DNA of 64,000 nucleotides from Flavobacterium sp. N502536 (GTDB lineage: Bacteria; Bacteroidota; Bacteroidia; Flavobacteriales; Flavobacteriaceae): positions 310,001 through 374,000 of the forward strand of contig NZ_CP110011.1 of the NCBI RefSeq assembly GCF_025947345.1, read 5' to 3'. Below are positions 16,600 through 25,722 of this stretch, one piece after another. Below the pieces are notes generated by a model. The model searched no databases. It saw only the letters and a program-made list of their open reading frames with translations, and was not told the DNA's origin. Position 1 is the first letter of the stretch. The number at the start of each line of letters is the position of its first letter. The position numbers and the translations under genes were made by a program.

Positions 16600-16703
16600 T
16601 TTTTCTCGCAGATCTGGCAGATTTTTTAATCTTTCTAATCCTTTTAATCTGTGGCAATTGTTCTAACCACATAGAAACATAGAGAAAGAGGTTTTAAACA
16701 ATA

Positions 16704-16738
16704 AAAAACGGCAGCTAATCAAAATAGCTGCCGTTTTG
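16704..16738. terminator. Bidirectional terminator
   Basis: AAAACGGCAGCTA and TAGCTGCCGTTTT form a stem between the converging genes for GH18 and the DUF4251 protein, with A/T runs on both sides. Confidence 0.85.
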
Positions 16739-16830
16739 TTTATCGTAAAAGTTTCAAACTATATTTTAATTTTAGTCTTACCAATTCACCTATAAAAGGG
16801 TTTGGCAGACAATAATTGAAACTAAACGGA

Positions 16831-17352
16831 TTATTTCTTATTCTCGACTACTTTTGGAGCTCTTATCAGTCCATCATACGAAATAAATGCTTTATTGTTA
16901 CTGGTAATACTAAGGGTCGTGTTTCCATTATAAAAAATAGAAAACATCAAAAGATACACATCATTTTTCCCTTTAACGGTAGCCTTAACAATATAACTTT
17001 TCCTTTTTTGCTCGATTTTAATATCTTCCGGAGTCCCTTCAAATTTAATTCCTCCATCTCCTCCATAGTCGACATTAAATGCTCGACCAAAAAAAGGCAA
17101 ATCACAAGTGGTCTTTTCCGTATTAAATCTTAAAAAATAAGTATTGTAATCGAGGATAATAAAGTTCCCTCCCTGCGGAGTCATTTTTTGTGCTTCAAAA
17201 TCAAACTTTTTAGACGCAACCAGCGCTTCAACTTCTTTTTGTTGCTGCAGTTCTTTTTCTGCCTTTATTTCTTTTTTTGTCTTTTCCTGTCCAAAAACAG
17301 AAATCGTTACCAAACAGCATAACACCAATATAATAGATAATTTAGTTTTCAT
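16831..17352 (-). CDS. DUF4251 domain-containing secreted protein
   Basis: The 173-aa product starts with a signal peptide (MKTKLSIILVLCCLVTISVFGQ). A charged coiled stretch follows, and then the DUF4251 body (SKKFDFEAQKMTPQGGNFIILDYNTYFLRFN ... FFGRAFNVDYGGDGGIKFEG). Such proteins are common in Bacteroidota and have no known function. I start at the ATG at 17352; a TTG 9 nt upstream would only add three residues. It is followed upstream by a META-domain lipoprotein gene in the same direction. Confidence 0.85.
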   Translation of the reverse strand: MKTKLSIILVLCCLVTISVFGQEKTKKEIKAEKELQQQKEVEALVASKKFDFEAQKMTPQGGNFIILDYNTYFLRFNTEKTTCDLPFFGRAFNVDYGGDGGIKFEGTPEDIKIEQKRKSYIVKATVKGKNDVYLLMFSIFYNGNTTLSITSNNKAFISYDGLIRAPKVVENKK

Positions 17353-17388
17353 AAAATACAAATTAAAGAGGGTTAAAAAAGGAAGCCG

Positions 17389-17826
17389 CTATTTTCTGGT
17401 AAATCGCATTGTGGCAATATCTCCAGAGATAAAGTGCAATGTTTTTCCTCCATCCGTAACATCGTAGGAGGTTATTTTAGGCAAAGTGCTCATAAAAACC
17501 TGTTCGCCCTGCTGAGCATCTTTACACATCATTTTGGTTGTGGCCATAGGCTGTGTCAGATCAATTTTGTTTCCTGTCACGGCAAACGCTCCGTTAAAAG
17601 AATTGCAGCCATTATTTCCAGACACGCGATTCTCTTTTACATTAAAGTTAATAGTTGGTTTTTTATTCGGATACAAACCGTCAAAAGCAATTCTCGGACC
17701 GCTAATATAGTCAAGTACCCAGGTTCCTTCAAGTTTAGAAACCGCATCTCCTGTTGGTGTTTTAGAGGCATTGCAGGAGATTAAAACAACTCCCAAAAAA
17801 ACTAAAGTTAAAATTTTCCTGATCAT
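17389..17826 (-). CDS. META-domain lipoprotein (HslJ-like)
   Basis: The 145-aa protein has a lipoprotein signal with lipobox LISC (Cys18). A META domain follows: LEGTWVLDYISG, then the SGNNGCNSFNGAF motif and the MCKD segment. HslJ-type META proteins are envelope proteins linked to stress or novobiocin resistance, but their activity is unknown. The stop codon is 36 nt from the DUF4251 gene start, so both are probably co-transcribed. Confidence 0.88.
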   Translation of the reverse strand: MIRKILTLVFLGVVLISCNASKTPTGDAVSKLEGTWVLDYISGPRIAFDGLYPNKKPTINFNVKENRVSGNNGCNSFNGAFAVTGNKIDLTQPMATTKMMCKDAQQGEQVFMSTLPKITSYDVTDGGKTLHFISGDIATMRFTRK

Positions 17827-18035
17827 AATATTTAGGATTAAATTAGAAAATAATTAGGTATTGATTTTCATTTTTTACTTCGGAGCCCTACGAATTTACG
17901 CAATATTTTTGGGTTCATCGCTTAAAGTCCCTTTAAATTACGATCAATAGTTTTAGATTTTTTTAACTGTTAGCTCCAATCCATGTCGGAATTTTATGTT
18001 AAATTTACTTAATCTTTAATATAAAAGCCTCCTTT

Positions 18036-18563
18036 ATGAAAAAAATAATCGTTTCCTTCGCTATAATTACAGCCTTAATCGTTGGCTGTAAGACCAGTAC
18101 AAAATCAAGTGATGCTAAAAACCTAACTGTAACTTTAGAGCCAAAAAGCAATAGTACAGTGGCCGGAACTGCTACTTTCACCGAAAAAAACGGTAAAGTA
18201 ACTTTTGTTGCAAAAATGACCGGTTTACAGCCGGGAGTTCACGCCATCCACATTCACGAAAAAGCAGATTGTACTGCTGCCGACGGAAGTTCAGCAGGTG
18301 GGCACTGGAATCCTACCTTTAAAAAACATGGAAAATGGGGTGTTGCAGAATACCACAAAGGCGATATCGGAAACTTTACGGCTGATGCTAAAGGTAACGG
18401 ATCGATAACCTTAACTACTGACGAATGGTGCATTGGTTGTGGCGATGCAACCAAAGATATTTTGGGTAAAGGTTTAATTGTACATCAGGGAACTGATGAT
18501 TTTACCACACAACCTACCGGAAATGCAGGCGGAAGAGCAGCTTGTGCCGGAATCATTAAATAA
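18036..18563 (+). CDS. sodC: Cu/Zn superoxide dismutase, lipoprotein
   Basis: The 175-aa product has a lipobox around Cys18 (ALIVGCK). SOD metal ligands follow in GVHAIHIHEKADC, GGHWNPTFKKHG and a later H in LIVHQGTDDF, plus the disulfide cysteines (Cys in KADC and GGRAACAGII). It dismutates superoxide in the periplasm, anchored to the membrane. It is divergent from the META gene, and a terminator follows at 18573-18603. Confidence 0.95.
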   Translation: MKKIIVSFAIITALIVGCKTSTKSSDAKNLTVTLEPKSNSTVAGTATFTEKNGKVTFVAKMTGLQPGVHAIHIHEKADCTAADGSSAGGHWNPTFKKHGKWGVAEYHKGDIGNFTADAKGNGSITLTTDEWCIGCGDATKDILGKGLIVHQGTDDFTTQPTGNAGGRAACAGIIK

Positions 18564-18572
18564 AAAAAGAGT

Positions 18573-18603
18573 AACCAGCAGATTTTCACAAAATCTGCTG
18601 GTT
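18573..18603 (+). terminator. Terminator of sodC
   Basis: AACCAGCAGATTTT and its complement form a long perfect stem just after the stop codon, followed by an AT-rich stretch. Confidence 0.8.
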
Positions 18604-18669
18604 ATTTCATTTAAATTTTATCCTAAAACAAGAAAAAGATATAGCTTTGCAGCTATAAATTAAAAGTTA

Positions 18670-19872
18670 ATGATTAACCCATCGGCACCAGGCTGGATAG
18701 ACAAGTTTTTTAGCGAACAGAAGTTTTCAGAGGCTATACCTTTTGAGACTGCAGCGTCGTTCTACAATAAAGTCAGAGAGACCGGTTTTATTTACGGTCA
18801 TATCATTTCTATTGATTCACAGGTTCCCATCCCTATAAAAGGCTGGTTCAAAACCGAAATTTCAAAAGTAGCCTTACTAAACACTTTGTACGGTGTTTTT
18901 TGTTTGGAAAAAAGAAGTTCGGAACCCAATAATTTTATCGCAGAAGTTTTAAAATTTTATAAAGAAATGAGTCCGGAAGGATTTAGTTTGTTCAAAATTT
19001 TACTTCCAAAGGATACCCCTTCCCTTTCTTTAGAGAATATCATAGACCAAAGGGTTCAGACGAACGACAGCATTATCAGTAAAAACTTTTCGCATTTGGT
19101 AACCAATGCGCTTTTGTTTATTGATGTTCTGGCTTTCAGACAGTATTTAGAACATGGTTCAATTCCTGAAAAATACTTAAAACGAATCGAAGAAACAGTA
19201 CTGGGTATTGTGGCTCTGGCTTTAAAAACCAAAACCATAAAATCGCAGCACGACGATTTGCTGATTAAACTTTTTGAAGCTTCCATCCGATATTCTAAAT
19301 TTTCAAAAGTAACGGTTGATACTTTAGAAACCTTACAGCTGGAGTATTACAACAACCAACTTGAGTATTATTACTTAATCGATATGGCCGGAATGGCTTT
19401 ATGGAGTGATGGTGTTGTTGAAAATGAAGAAGCCTACTTTTTGTACTCTTTAGGTTCGATGATGGGTGTTTCAGACGATTTTGTGACGAAGAGTATTGAA
19501 ACCACGAATACCTTTATCACTACGCATAAAAAGAAGATTCCTTACTTCAACTATTCCAATCCGGTAAAACATTTTTACGATCAAATGACCCACAGTGTGG
19601 TAAAACTGATTGTAAGAAACAAAAACAGATTGGTTAAGGAAATCATTCAAAGCAAAGAATTAATGGTCCTGTTGGCCTATTCAACTACCAGAGATCTGGA
19701 TGCCAAGGAAAAGAAGAAAGTAAAAAAACAGCTTTTAGACATCTGTAAAACGATTCCGTCACTAACGATCTTTTTACTGCCCGGAGGAAGTTTGTTGTTA
19801 CCCATTCTTATAAAATTTATTCCAACTTTATTACCGTCTGCTTTTAACGAAAATCTGGACGAAAACGAATAA
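18670..19872 (+). CDS. LETM1-related / TerB-like protein
   Basis: The 400-aa product has a helical middle with a TerB-like segment (DMAGMALWSDGVVENEEAYFLYSLGSMMGVSDDFV). Its C-terminal part (LDAKEKKKVKKQLLDICKTIPSLTIFLLPGGSLLLPILIKFIPTLLPSAF) is LETM1-like, with a hydrophobic segment able to sit in the membrane. I recall similar flavobacterial proteins being named LETM1-related biofilm-associated proteins; activity is unknown. It starts at ATG 18670 in a unit of its own. Confidence 0.7.
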   Translation: MINPSAPGWIDKFFSEQKFSEAIPFETAASFYNKVRETGFIYGHIISIDSQVPIPIKGWFKTEISKVALLNTLYGVFCLEKRSSEPNNFIAEVLKFYKEMSPEGFSLFKILLPKDTPSLSLENIIDQRVQTNDSIISKNFSHLVTNALLFIDVLAFRQYLEHGSIPEKYLKRIEETVLGIVALALKTKTIKSQHDDLLIKLFEASIRYSKFSKVTVDTLETLQLEYYNNQLEYYYLIDMAGMALWSDGVVENEEAYFLYSLGSMMGVSDDFVTKSIETTNTFITTHKKKIPYFNYSNPVKHFYDQMTHSVVKLIVRNKNRLVKEIIQSKELMVLLAYSTTRDLDAKEKKKVKKQLLDICKTIPSLTIFLLPGGSLLLPILIKFIPTLLPSAFNENLDENE

Positions 19873-19874
19873 AA

Positions 19875-19899
19875 AAAATCGCCCTTTTGAGGCGATTTT
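19875..19899. terminator. Bidirectional terminator
   Basis: AAAATCGCC and GGCGATTTT form a stem between converging genes, with A and T runs on each side. Confidence 0.85.
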
Positions 19900-19909
19900 C
19901 TTTTTTATA

Positions 19910-20545
19910 TTAAAGATCTAACTGATAAACCTCATCCAGTTCTTCGTTCGAACTGATGTTTACATTTAAATCGGTTACAAAACCAGAGTTCAAACCGTAA
20001 ACCCATCCGTGAAGCATTAAATCCTGTCCGTTTTTCCAGGCTCCCTGCACAATAGACGTTTTAGCCAAGTTGTAAACCTGCTCTTTTGCATTGATTTCAA
20101 CAAAAGCATTAAAACGCTCTGTTTCATCTTCAATCGAGTTTAGGTACTTATCGTGTAAACGGTACTCATCTTTAATGTGACGAATCCAGTTGTCAATGAT
20201 TCCAACAGATTGATTTCCCATAGCTGCTTTTACACCACCACAACCGTAATGTCCGCAAACAATAACGTGTTTTACTTTCAAAACGTTTACTGCATAATCC
20301 AGAACACTCAACATATTCATATCGGAGTGCACCACCATATTGGCAATATTACGGTGTACAAAAACCTCACCCGGTTTAGCTCCAATAATTTCGTTTGCAG
20401 GAACACGGCTGTCTGAACATCCAATCCATAATAATGGCGGTGTTTGTCCTTTAGCCAAATCAGCAAAATAATTTGGATCTAATGCCAATGATTTTTCAAC
20501 CCATTGTCTATTGTTTTCAAGTAACTGCTTATAAAACTCTCTCAT
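19910..20545 (-). CDS. can: Beta-carbonic anhydrase
   Basis: The 211-aa product has the beta-class zinc ligands Cys in IGCSDSRVPANE (with the Asp/Arg dyad) and the His and Cys in VCGHYGCGGVKAA. It reversibly hydrates CO2 to bicarbonate in the cytoplasm. The gene is next to and in the same direction as a SulP anion transporter gene, a pairing that suggests bicarbonate uptake and use. Length is normal for the family. Confidence 0.95.
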   Translation of the reverse strand: MREFYKQLLENNRQWVEKSLALDPNYFADLAKGQTPPLLWIGCSDSRVPANEIIGAKPGEVFVHRNIANMVVHSDMNMLSVLDYAVNVLKVKHVIVCGHYGCGGVKAAMGNQSVGIIDNWIRHIKDEYRLHDKYLNSIEDETERFNAFVEINAKEQVYNLAKTSIVQGAWKNGQDLMLHGWVYGLNSGFVTDLNVNISSNEELDEVYQLDL

Positions 20546-20662
20546 TTTTTTGTTTTTTGAATGGTATTACCCGATGTTTAAATATATTAAAAACAACTTT
20601 ACTGTAAAGTTATCTAATTTTAATACTTCTCACAATCAAGAAATACCTTAATTAATATAATT

Positions 20663-22315
20663 TTATTTAAAATCTCCTTTTACCTTTTCTTTTTGAACTA
20701 AAGCTCTTTTGGCAACATCATAATAATGTTCAATAGATACATGATTATTGATATCCGGTGAATTCTCAAGCTCATAGGCTTTCTTGAATCCTTTCAGCTT
20801 CACTTTAATATTTTCATCGATGGCTCTTGTTTCTTTAAATTCGCGAATCAAATCTAAAACATCGTGTGCAATATACTCTGTATCTGCAGCACTGATAATC
20901 ACTTTCGAATTTTCGGGGATTTCATTTAAAGTCAGTTTAATCGCTGCCTTATTTAAAAATGAAACTTCCTGTGCCAAATCGATATGAATAACATCTCCAT
21001 CTTCGTATTCTTCTTTTTTGAAACTGTACGCTCTTTTCAGGTTTCCTCTCAGTACAAAAATAATACTGATCACAATTCCTAAAGCAACTCCTTTAAGTAA
21101 ATCTGTTGCTACAACAAATACCAAAGTTGCAATAAAAGGTACAAACTGGTACTTTCCTTTTTCCCAGAAATGTTTGAAAGTGGCAGGTTTAGCTAATTTG
21201 TAACCCACTAAAATTAAAACAGTAGCCAAAGTTGCCAATGGTATTTTGTTTAATAATGCAGGGATTGACAATACACTAATTAACAAAAGTACCCCATGAA
21301 TAATAGCCGACATTTTAGACTTTGCTCCGGCATTATTATTGGCCGATGATCTTACCACAACCGATGTCATTGGCAAACCACCTAATAAAGAACTTACAAT
21401 ATTACCAATTCCTTGCGCTCTAAGCTCCACATTGGTGTTGGTATAACGTTTTTGAACATCCATTCTGTCAGCAGCTTCAATACACAATAATGTTTCAATA
21501 GAAGCCACAATAGCAATTGTAATAGCAACCACCCAAACTTGCGGATTGGTAACCGCAGCAAAATTTGGTGTAATCAGAATCGATTTAAATTCATCAAAAG
21601 ATTTTGGAACTGGCAAAGAAACCAAATGTTCTTTTGCAATTGCCAATGGGCTTCCTGTTGAAATAAAAAATTCATTTAAAACTACTCCCGCAACTACGGC
21701 AACAAGTGCTCCCGGAATTAATTTCAGTCTCTTTAAAAAAGGAACTTTCTCCCAGGAAAGTAAGATCACAAAGGAAATAACTGAAACTACAACAGCTCCT
21801 AAGTGTATGTGATTCAAGACATCAAACAAAAATGAAAAGGAATTGCTTCCGTCATTCTGAATAAAAGCCTGATCGCCTTCAAAATCAGCATCATAACCAA
21901 AAGCGTGAGGCAATTGTTTCAGGATGATGATAATTCCGATACCGGCCAACATTCCTTCAATAACGTTGGTTGGAAAATAATTTGAGATACTTCCGGCCTT
22001 CAAAAACCCTAATGCTAATTGAATTAATCCAGCAATAAAAACAGACATTAAAAACACATCGAAAGCACCTAAATCAGTAATAGCGGTTAAAATAATAGCT
22101 GTTAACCCAGCCGCTGGTCCGGAAACACTAATGTGTGACTGGCTTAGGTACCCTACAACGATACCTCCAATAACACCTGCAATAATTCCTGAAAACAAAG
22201 GTGCTCCAGAAGCCATTGCAATACCCAAACACAATGGAAGAGCCACCAAGAAAACCACTAAACCCGAAGCGAAATCAGATTTAAGGTTGGCAAAAAGATT
22301 GATTTTTTTTGTCAT
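20663..22315 (-). CDS. SulP-family anion (probably bicarbonate) transporter
   Basis: The 550-aa protein has 10 or more membrane segments beginning near residue 15 (DFASGLVVFLVALPLCLGIAMASGAPLFSGIIAGVIGGIVVG, the SulP signature). It has a C-terminal cytoplasmic STAS-like tail (about 440-540). SulP transporters carry sulfate, bicarbonate or other anions. The adjacent carbonic-anhydrase gene, 117 nt downstream in the same direction, favours bicarbonate, but this is inference. Confidence 0.9.
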   Translation of the reverse strand: MTKKINLFANLKSDFASGLVVFLVALPLCLGIAMASGAPLFSGIIAGVIGGIVVGYLSQSHISVSGPAAGLTAIILTAITDLGAFDVFLMSVFIAGLIQLALGFLKAGSISNYFPTNVIEGMLAGIGIIIILKQLPHAFGYDADFEGDQAFIQNDGSNSFSFLFDVLNHIHLGAVVVSVISFVILLSWEKVPFLKRLKLIPGALVAVVAGVVLNEFFISTGSPLAIAKEHLVSLPVPKSFDEFKSILITPNFAAVTNPQVWVVAITIAIVASIETLLCIEAADRMDVQKRYTNTNVELRAQGIGNIVSSLLGGLPMTSVVVRSSANNNAGAKSKMSAIIHGVLLLISVLSIPALLNKIPLATLATVLILVGYKLAKPATFKHFWEKGKYQFVPFIATLVFVVATDLLKGVALGIVISIIFVLRGNLKRAYSFKKEEYEDGDVIHIDLAQEVSFLNKAAIKLTLNEIPENSKVIISAADTEYIAHDVLDLIREFKETRAIDENIKVKLKGFKKAYELENSPDINNHVSIEHYYDVAKRALVQKEKVKGDFK

Positions 22316-22395
22316 AATACAATACTAAAAAATGATTCATTAACGATTGACCACATTTATTAAAAATGCAGTTTAATTCAAAATAATCGGAAGTA

Positions 22396-22680
22396 TTATG
22401 CCAAGTTGGGAGGTGGAGCAAAAATGCTCGGAGAAATATTGTCTAGTTTTACAATATTTTCAGACACTATGGTCTTTTTTTCAATATAAACGGGCATAAC
22501 AACTTCATGTTGAAGTATTGCCGGATAAACAGCAGCCTTAAGTTCTTTATGTGAATGTTCTTCTTCAGAGAAACTAAAAAATAGCGACGCATCATTGCTT
22601 TTCTTCATCACCGTAACGATCGTCGGGGTAGACAAGAATGCAATAAATATGAATAATAATATGCGAGCGACTAATTTCAT
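22396..22680 (-). CDS. Small membrane-anchored hypothetical protein
   Basis: This 94-aa product begins MKLVARILLFIFIAFLSTPTIVTVM, a signal anchor or signal peptide. A polar body follows (SEEEHSHKELKAAV) with a proline-rich end. The in-frame ATG at 22704 would add eight residues, but the chosen ATG at 22680 fits the signal sequence better. It lies upstream of the SulP gene in the same direction. I do not recognise the family. Confidence 0.6.
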   Translation of the reverse strand: MKLVARILLFIFIAFLSTPTIVTVMKKSNDASLFFSFSEEEHSHKELKAAVYPAILQHEVVMPVYIEKKTIVSENIVKLDNISPSIFAPPPNLA

Positions 22681-22758
22681 TGGAACAAAAATAGTGTTAA
22701 ACAAATAAAATCAAAGCGAGAGGCCAAAAAATTTATACAAATTTAACAAACATAAAAA

Positions 22759-22788
22759 AGCAGAATGGTCAAACCCGACCATTCTGCT
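22759..22788 (-). terminator. Terminator of dps
   Basis: AGCAGAATGGTC and GACCATTCTGCT form a 12-bp stem. It lies downstream of the dps stop codon and is followed by T residues on the minus strand. Confidence 0.85.
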
Positions 22789-22814
22789 ATAGTAATCATT
22801 TTAGGAACAACACA

Positions 22815-23303
22815 TTACAGCTCTTCTTCAAGCCATGCATTCATCATCCAAATTGTTTTTTCCTGCTCGGCAATGAAGTCACTCATCATAGAATTTGTCC
22901 CTTCATCGTTAATTTCATCCGACTGTTTTAAGATTTCTCTTTCAATTTTTAACAAATCAGATAAGGAGTTTACAATTAAGTGAACTGCTTTCTCGTCATT
23001 TGAAATATTCTTCCCAACAGTTAATTTATTATTTTTAATATAATCATCAAAAGTATGTAAAGGTGTTCCTCCAATAGTTAAAACACGCTCTGCAATCATG
23101 TCAATTTTTAACTGAGCATCCGTGTACAATTCTTCAAACTTTACATGCAGATCAAAAAAACGCTTCCCACGAATGTTCCAGTGTATTCCTCTTAAATTTT
23201 GGTAATATACCTGAAAATTGGATAACAGAATATTCAATTCTTTTACTAACAATTCTGATTCTTTTACCGGTAATCCTAAGATATTTGTCTTCATAGTTTT
23301 CAT
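22815..23303 (-). CDS. dps: Dps-family ferritin-like DNA-protection protein
   Basis: The 162-aa product has the Dps four-helix signature: YYQNLRGIHWNIRGKRFFDLHVKFEELY carries the ferroxidase ligands (His, Asp, Glu). GTPLHTFDDYIKNNKL follows. It stores iron and protects DNA from peroxide. It is divergent from oxyR, 98 nt apart, and likely OxyR-controlled. Two ATGs three codons apart (23303 and 23294) are possible starts; I keep the longer. Confidence 0.93.
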   Translation of the reverse strand: MKTMKTNILGLPVKESELLVKELNILLSNFQVYYQNLRGIHWNIRGKRFFDLHVKFEELYTDAQLKIDMIAERVLTIGGTPLHTFDDYIKNNKLTVGKNISNDEKAVHLIVNSLSDLLKIEREILKQSDEINDEGTNSMMSDFIAEQEKTIWMMNAWLEEEL

Positions 23304-23373
23304 TTTATAATATGATTACTACAAATTTAAAACAACTTCTTTTAAAATAATATAAAAAAAAATTATATTTTCT

Positions 23374-23381
23374 TATTTTTG
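23374..23381 (+). promoter_or_regulatory. -7 box of oxyR
   Basis: TATTTTTG matches TAnnTTTG and lies 20 nt before the oxyR ATG, in the intergenic region shared with dps. Confidence 0.55.
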
Positions 23382-23401
23382 CATCAAAAATTACTATCAA
23401 G

Positions 23402-24343
23402 ATGACTATAACTCAATTGCAATATGTATTAGCCGTTGCCGAACATAAAAATTTCACGCTTGCTGCCGAAAAATGTTTCGTTACCCAGCCAACACTGAGT
23501 ATGCAGATTCAGAAAATCGAAGAAGAATTAAATATTCTGATTTTTGACAGAAGCAAAAAACCCATTCAGCTTACCGATATTGGTCAGAAAATTGTAAACC
23601 AGGCCAAGAATATTGTAAACGAAGCGGATCGAATTAAAGACATTGTAGAACAGCAAAAAGGTTTTATTGGAGGAGAATTCCGTCTGGGGATCATTCCGAC
23701 CATTATGCCAACACTTTTGCCCATGTTTTTAAACAACTTCATCAAGAAATATCCAAAAGTAAAACTATTGATTGAGGAGCTTAATACAGATGAAATTATT
23801 CTGAAATTAAAAAATGGCCATTTGGATGCTGCTATTGCTGCTACTCCGCTTGAAGATGAGAAAATCAAAGAAATTGTATTGTATTTTGAACCCTTTGTGG
23901 CTTATATACCCGAGCATCACGCCAGTTTTCAAAAAGAAGAAATTGAAGTTGCCGACTTAAACATCAACGAAATCCTGTTGCTTCAGGACGGACATTGTTT
24001 TAGAGACGGGATTTTAAATTTATGTAAAAATGCCAGTGACCTCGATCAGAATAATTTTCAGATTCAAAGTGGAAGCTTTGAAACGCTAATTAAACTAGCC
24101 GACGAAGGTTTGGGTACAACGCTACTTCCGTACCTGCACACCTTAGACTTAAAAGATTCCGACAAACAGAAACTACGTAACTTTAAGGAACCGAAACCAG
24201 CTCGTGAGGTAAGTTTGATTTACCCGAAGAGCGAATTAAAAATGCAGATCATTGACGCCCTCAGATCTACAATTGCCGGAGTAGTTAAAGGAGCAATTGT
24301 TTTTCAGAACGTTCAGATCATAAGTCCGCTACAAAAGAAATAA
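23402..24343 (+). CDS. oxyR: LysR-type peroxide sensor OxyR
   Basis: The 313-aa LysR-type regulator has an N-terminal HTH (FTLAAEKCFVTQPTLSMQIQKIEEEL). Its redox segment DGHCFRDGILNLC has Cys199 and Cys208, the same residue numbers as the disulfide pair in E. coli OxyR. It senses hydrogen peroxide and activates antioxidant genes, most plausibly the divergent dps. A bidirectional terminator follows. Confidence 0.95.
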   Translation: MTITQLQYVLAVAEHKNFTLAAEKCFVTQPTLSMQIQKIEEELNILIFDRSKKPIQLTDIGQKIVNQAKNIVNEADRIKDIVEQQKGFIGGEFRLGIIPTIMPTLLPMFLNNFIKKYPKVKLLIEELNTDEIILKLKNGHLDAAIAATPLEDEKIKEIVLYFEPFVAYIPEHHASFQKEEIEVADLNINEILLLQDGHCFRDGILNLCKNASDLDQNNFQIQSGSFETLIKLADEGLGTTLLPYLHTLDLKDSDKQKLRNFKEPKPAREVSLIYPKSELKMQIIDALRSTIAGVVKGAIVFQNVQIISPLQKK

Positions 24344-24347
24344 CAAT

Positions 24348-24377
24348 AAAAAAGGAGCCAAGTGGCTCCTTTTTTTT
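24348..24377. terminator. Bidirectional terminator
   Basis: AAGGAGCCA and TGGCTCCTT form a stem with A/T runs on both sides, ending oxyR. It overlaps the last bases of the small minus-strand gene. Confidence 0.85.
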
Positions 24378-24573
24378 ATACTTTGATTAGTAGTAGACTT
24401 TGTTTTAGTTCTGGTTTTTCAATAATGAAATTTAATAACCATTCTTGCAATTGTTCCATTTCGTACGGTAACAGTGTTTTGATAGCTTTCTCTAATTCTT
24501 TACAGAAAAGTATCGGGTCGAAACTTACTCTCTCAAGTATTGATTTCGTGTAATCAAACATCATTTTTGACAT
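24376..24573 (-). CDS. Small conserved hypothetical protein
   Basis: This 65-aa product (MSKMMFDYTKSILERVSFDPILFCKELEKAIKTLLPYEMEQLQEWL...) is helical and soluble. Its codon use resembles neighbouring genes and its stop sits at a strong terminator, which supports it being real. I recall short proteins of this kind in flavobacteria but no function. It could be co-transcribed with mnmD, 167 nt upstream. Confidence 0.6.
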   Translation of the reverse strand: MSKMMFDYTKSILERVSFDPILFCKELEKAIKTLLPYEMEQLQEWLLNFIIEKPELKQSLLLIKV

Positions 24574-24740
24574 AATAAAATAAGATTTTTTGGGGGTTAT
24601 CTATATTTTCAAACTCGCAACAAATTTAAACAAATATCATTCACGAGTACCGATTTTAACTTATTATTTTAAAAACTTTAGCAACGAATACGATTTCTTA
24701 ATGCATATAAATCAATCTGGAATCATTCTAAACAACTCAT

Positions 24741-25406
24741 TTAAACCTTTTTAAAGGCCCGAAACATTTCACGTTTTCCCGGAGGTCCTGCCAATTTTTC
24801 GACTGTAAATCCAACCTCAATCATGCTTCTTTTAACAACTCCGCGAGCTGCATAGGTTACCAACACTCCATTTGGCTTTAAACTATTGTACATTTTCCTG
24901 AAAATCTCGGTGCTCCAGAGCTCCGGTTGCACCCGATATCCGAAGGCGTCAAAGTAAATCAAATCAAAAATTTCAAAATCGTCTATTTCATCAAAAAATT
25001 GTTTCCTTTTGGTTAAGCCAAAATCGTTGGTGATGGCTACTTTCTGATTCCATTCACATTCGTGCATTTTCTCAAAAATAGCTTTATGAGCAGTAGCCTC
25101 CAATTCGTCGACGTAATTCATAGCCAATACTTCTTTCGCATCAACCGGGTAAGCTTCTACTCCAACATAATCAATTGGCTGTTGCTTTTGACTGGATTCT
25201 AAAAAAGTAATAAAAGCATTCAAACCCGTTCCGAAACCAATTTCCAGAATACTTACCGGAGCATCGCCGAATAAGGAAAGACCATTTTTTATAAATACAT
25301 GTTTCGCCTCCTGAATTGCTCCGTGTTTCGAATGGTAACACTCATCCCACTCCTGCAAATGAATTGTGGTTGAACCATCTAGCGTTTTAATTATTTCTCT
25401 TTTCAC
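24741..25406 (-). CDS. mnmD: tRNA 5-methylaminomethyl-2-thiouridine methyltransferase MnmD
   Basis: The 221-aa product has the opening TLDGSTTIHLQEWDECYHSKHGAIQEAKHVFIKNGL of stand-alone MnmD proteins. A Rossmann SAM motif follows (ILEIGFGTGLNAFIT), then DLIYFDAFGYRVQPELWS and VTYAARGVVKR. It methylates nm5s2U to mnm5s2U at the wobble position of tRNA-Lys, Glu and Gln. It lacks the MnmC oxidase domain, as is usual in Bacteroidota. Confidence 0.92.
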   Translation of the reverse strand: MKREIIKTLDGSTTIHLQEWDECYHSKHGAIQEAKHVFIKNGLSLFGDAPVSILEIGFGTGLNAFITFLESSQKQQPIDYVGVEAYPVDAKEVLAMNYVDELEATAHKAIFEKMHECEWNQKVAITNDFGLTKRKQFFDEIDDFEIFDLIYFDAFGYRVQPELWSTEIFRKMYNSLKPNGVLVTYAARGVVKRSMIEVGFTVEKLAGPPGKREMFRAFKKV

Positions 25407-25722
25407 CTTTTTCAGAATTTACAATCCGTTTCTACTGGTATTTCGATCGTTTTAAGTGCCAAATTTAGTCAAAACAAATGCGTAAAGCCTTAAAAAACGG
25501 TTCATTTTTCATAAATTCTTTATAAAAATGTCTTAATTTTTTCACTTTATTATAAGATAAATAAATCTCAGTTAAAGCCCGTAAATAATGCAGTTTTACT
25601 AAGTAAATTATATATTTTTACTTAATTTTGCATTCAGTAAAATCTATATCACAGCAGATCATTGCTTTAGATTTTCTGTGCTATTAATGATAATTACCTA
25701 AAAAAACTTTACATAATTAATT
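25407..25722. other. Intergenic region upstream of ilvE
   Basis: This is an AT-rich divergent promoter region between mnmD and ilvE. The plus-strand -7 box TAATTTTG is at 25623-25630, giving an ilvE leader of about 85 nt. I see no leader peptide, tRNA-binding T-box or other structured RNA. Confidence 0.5.
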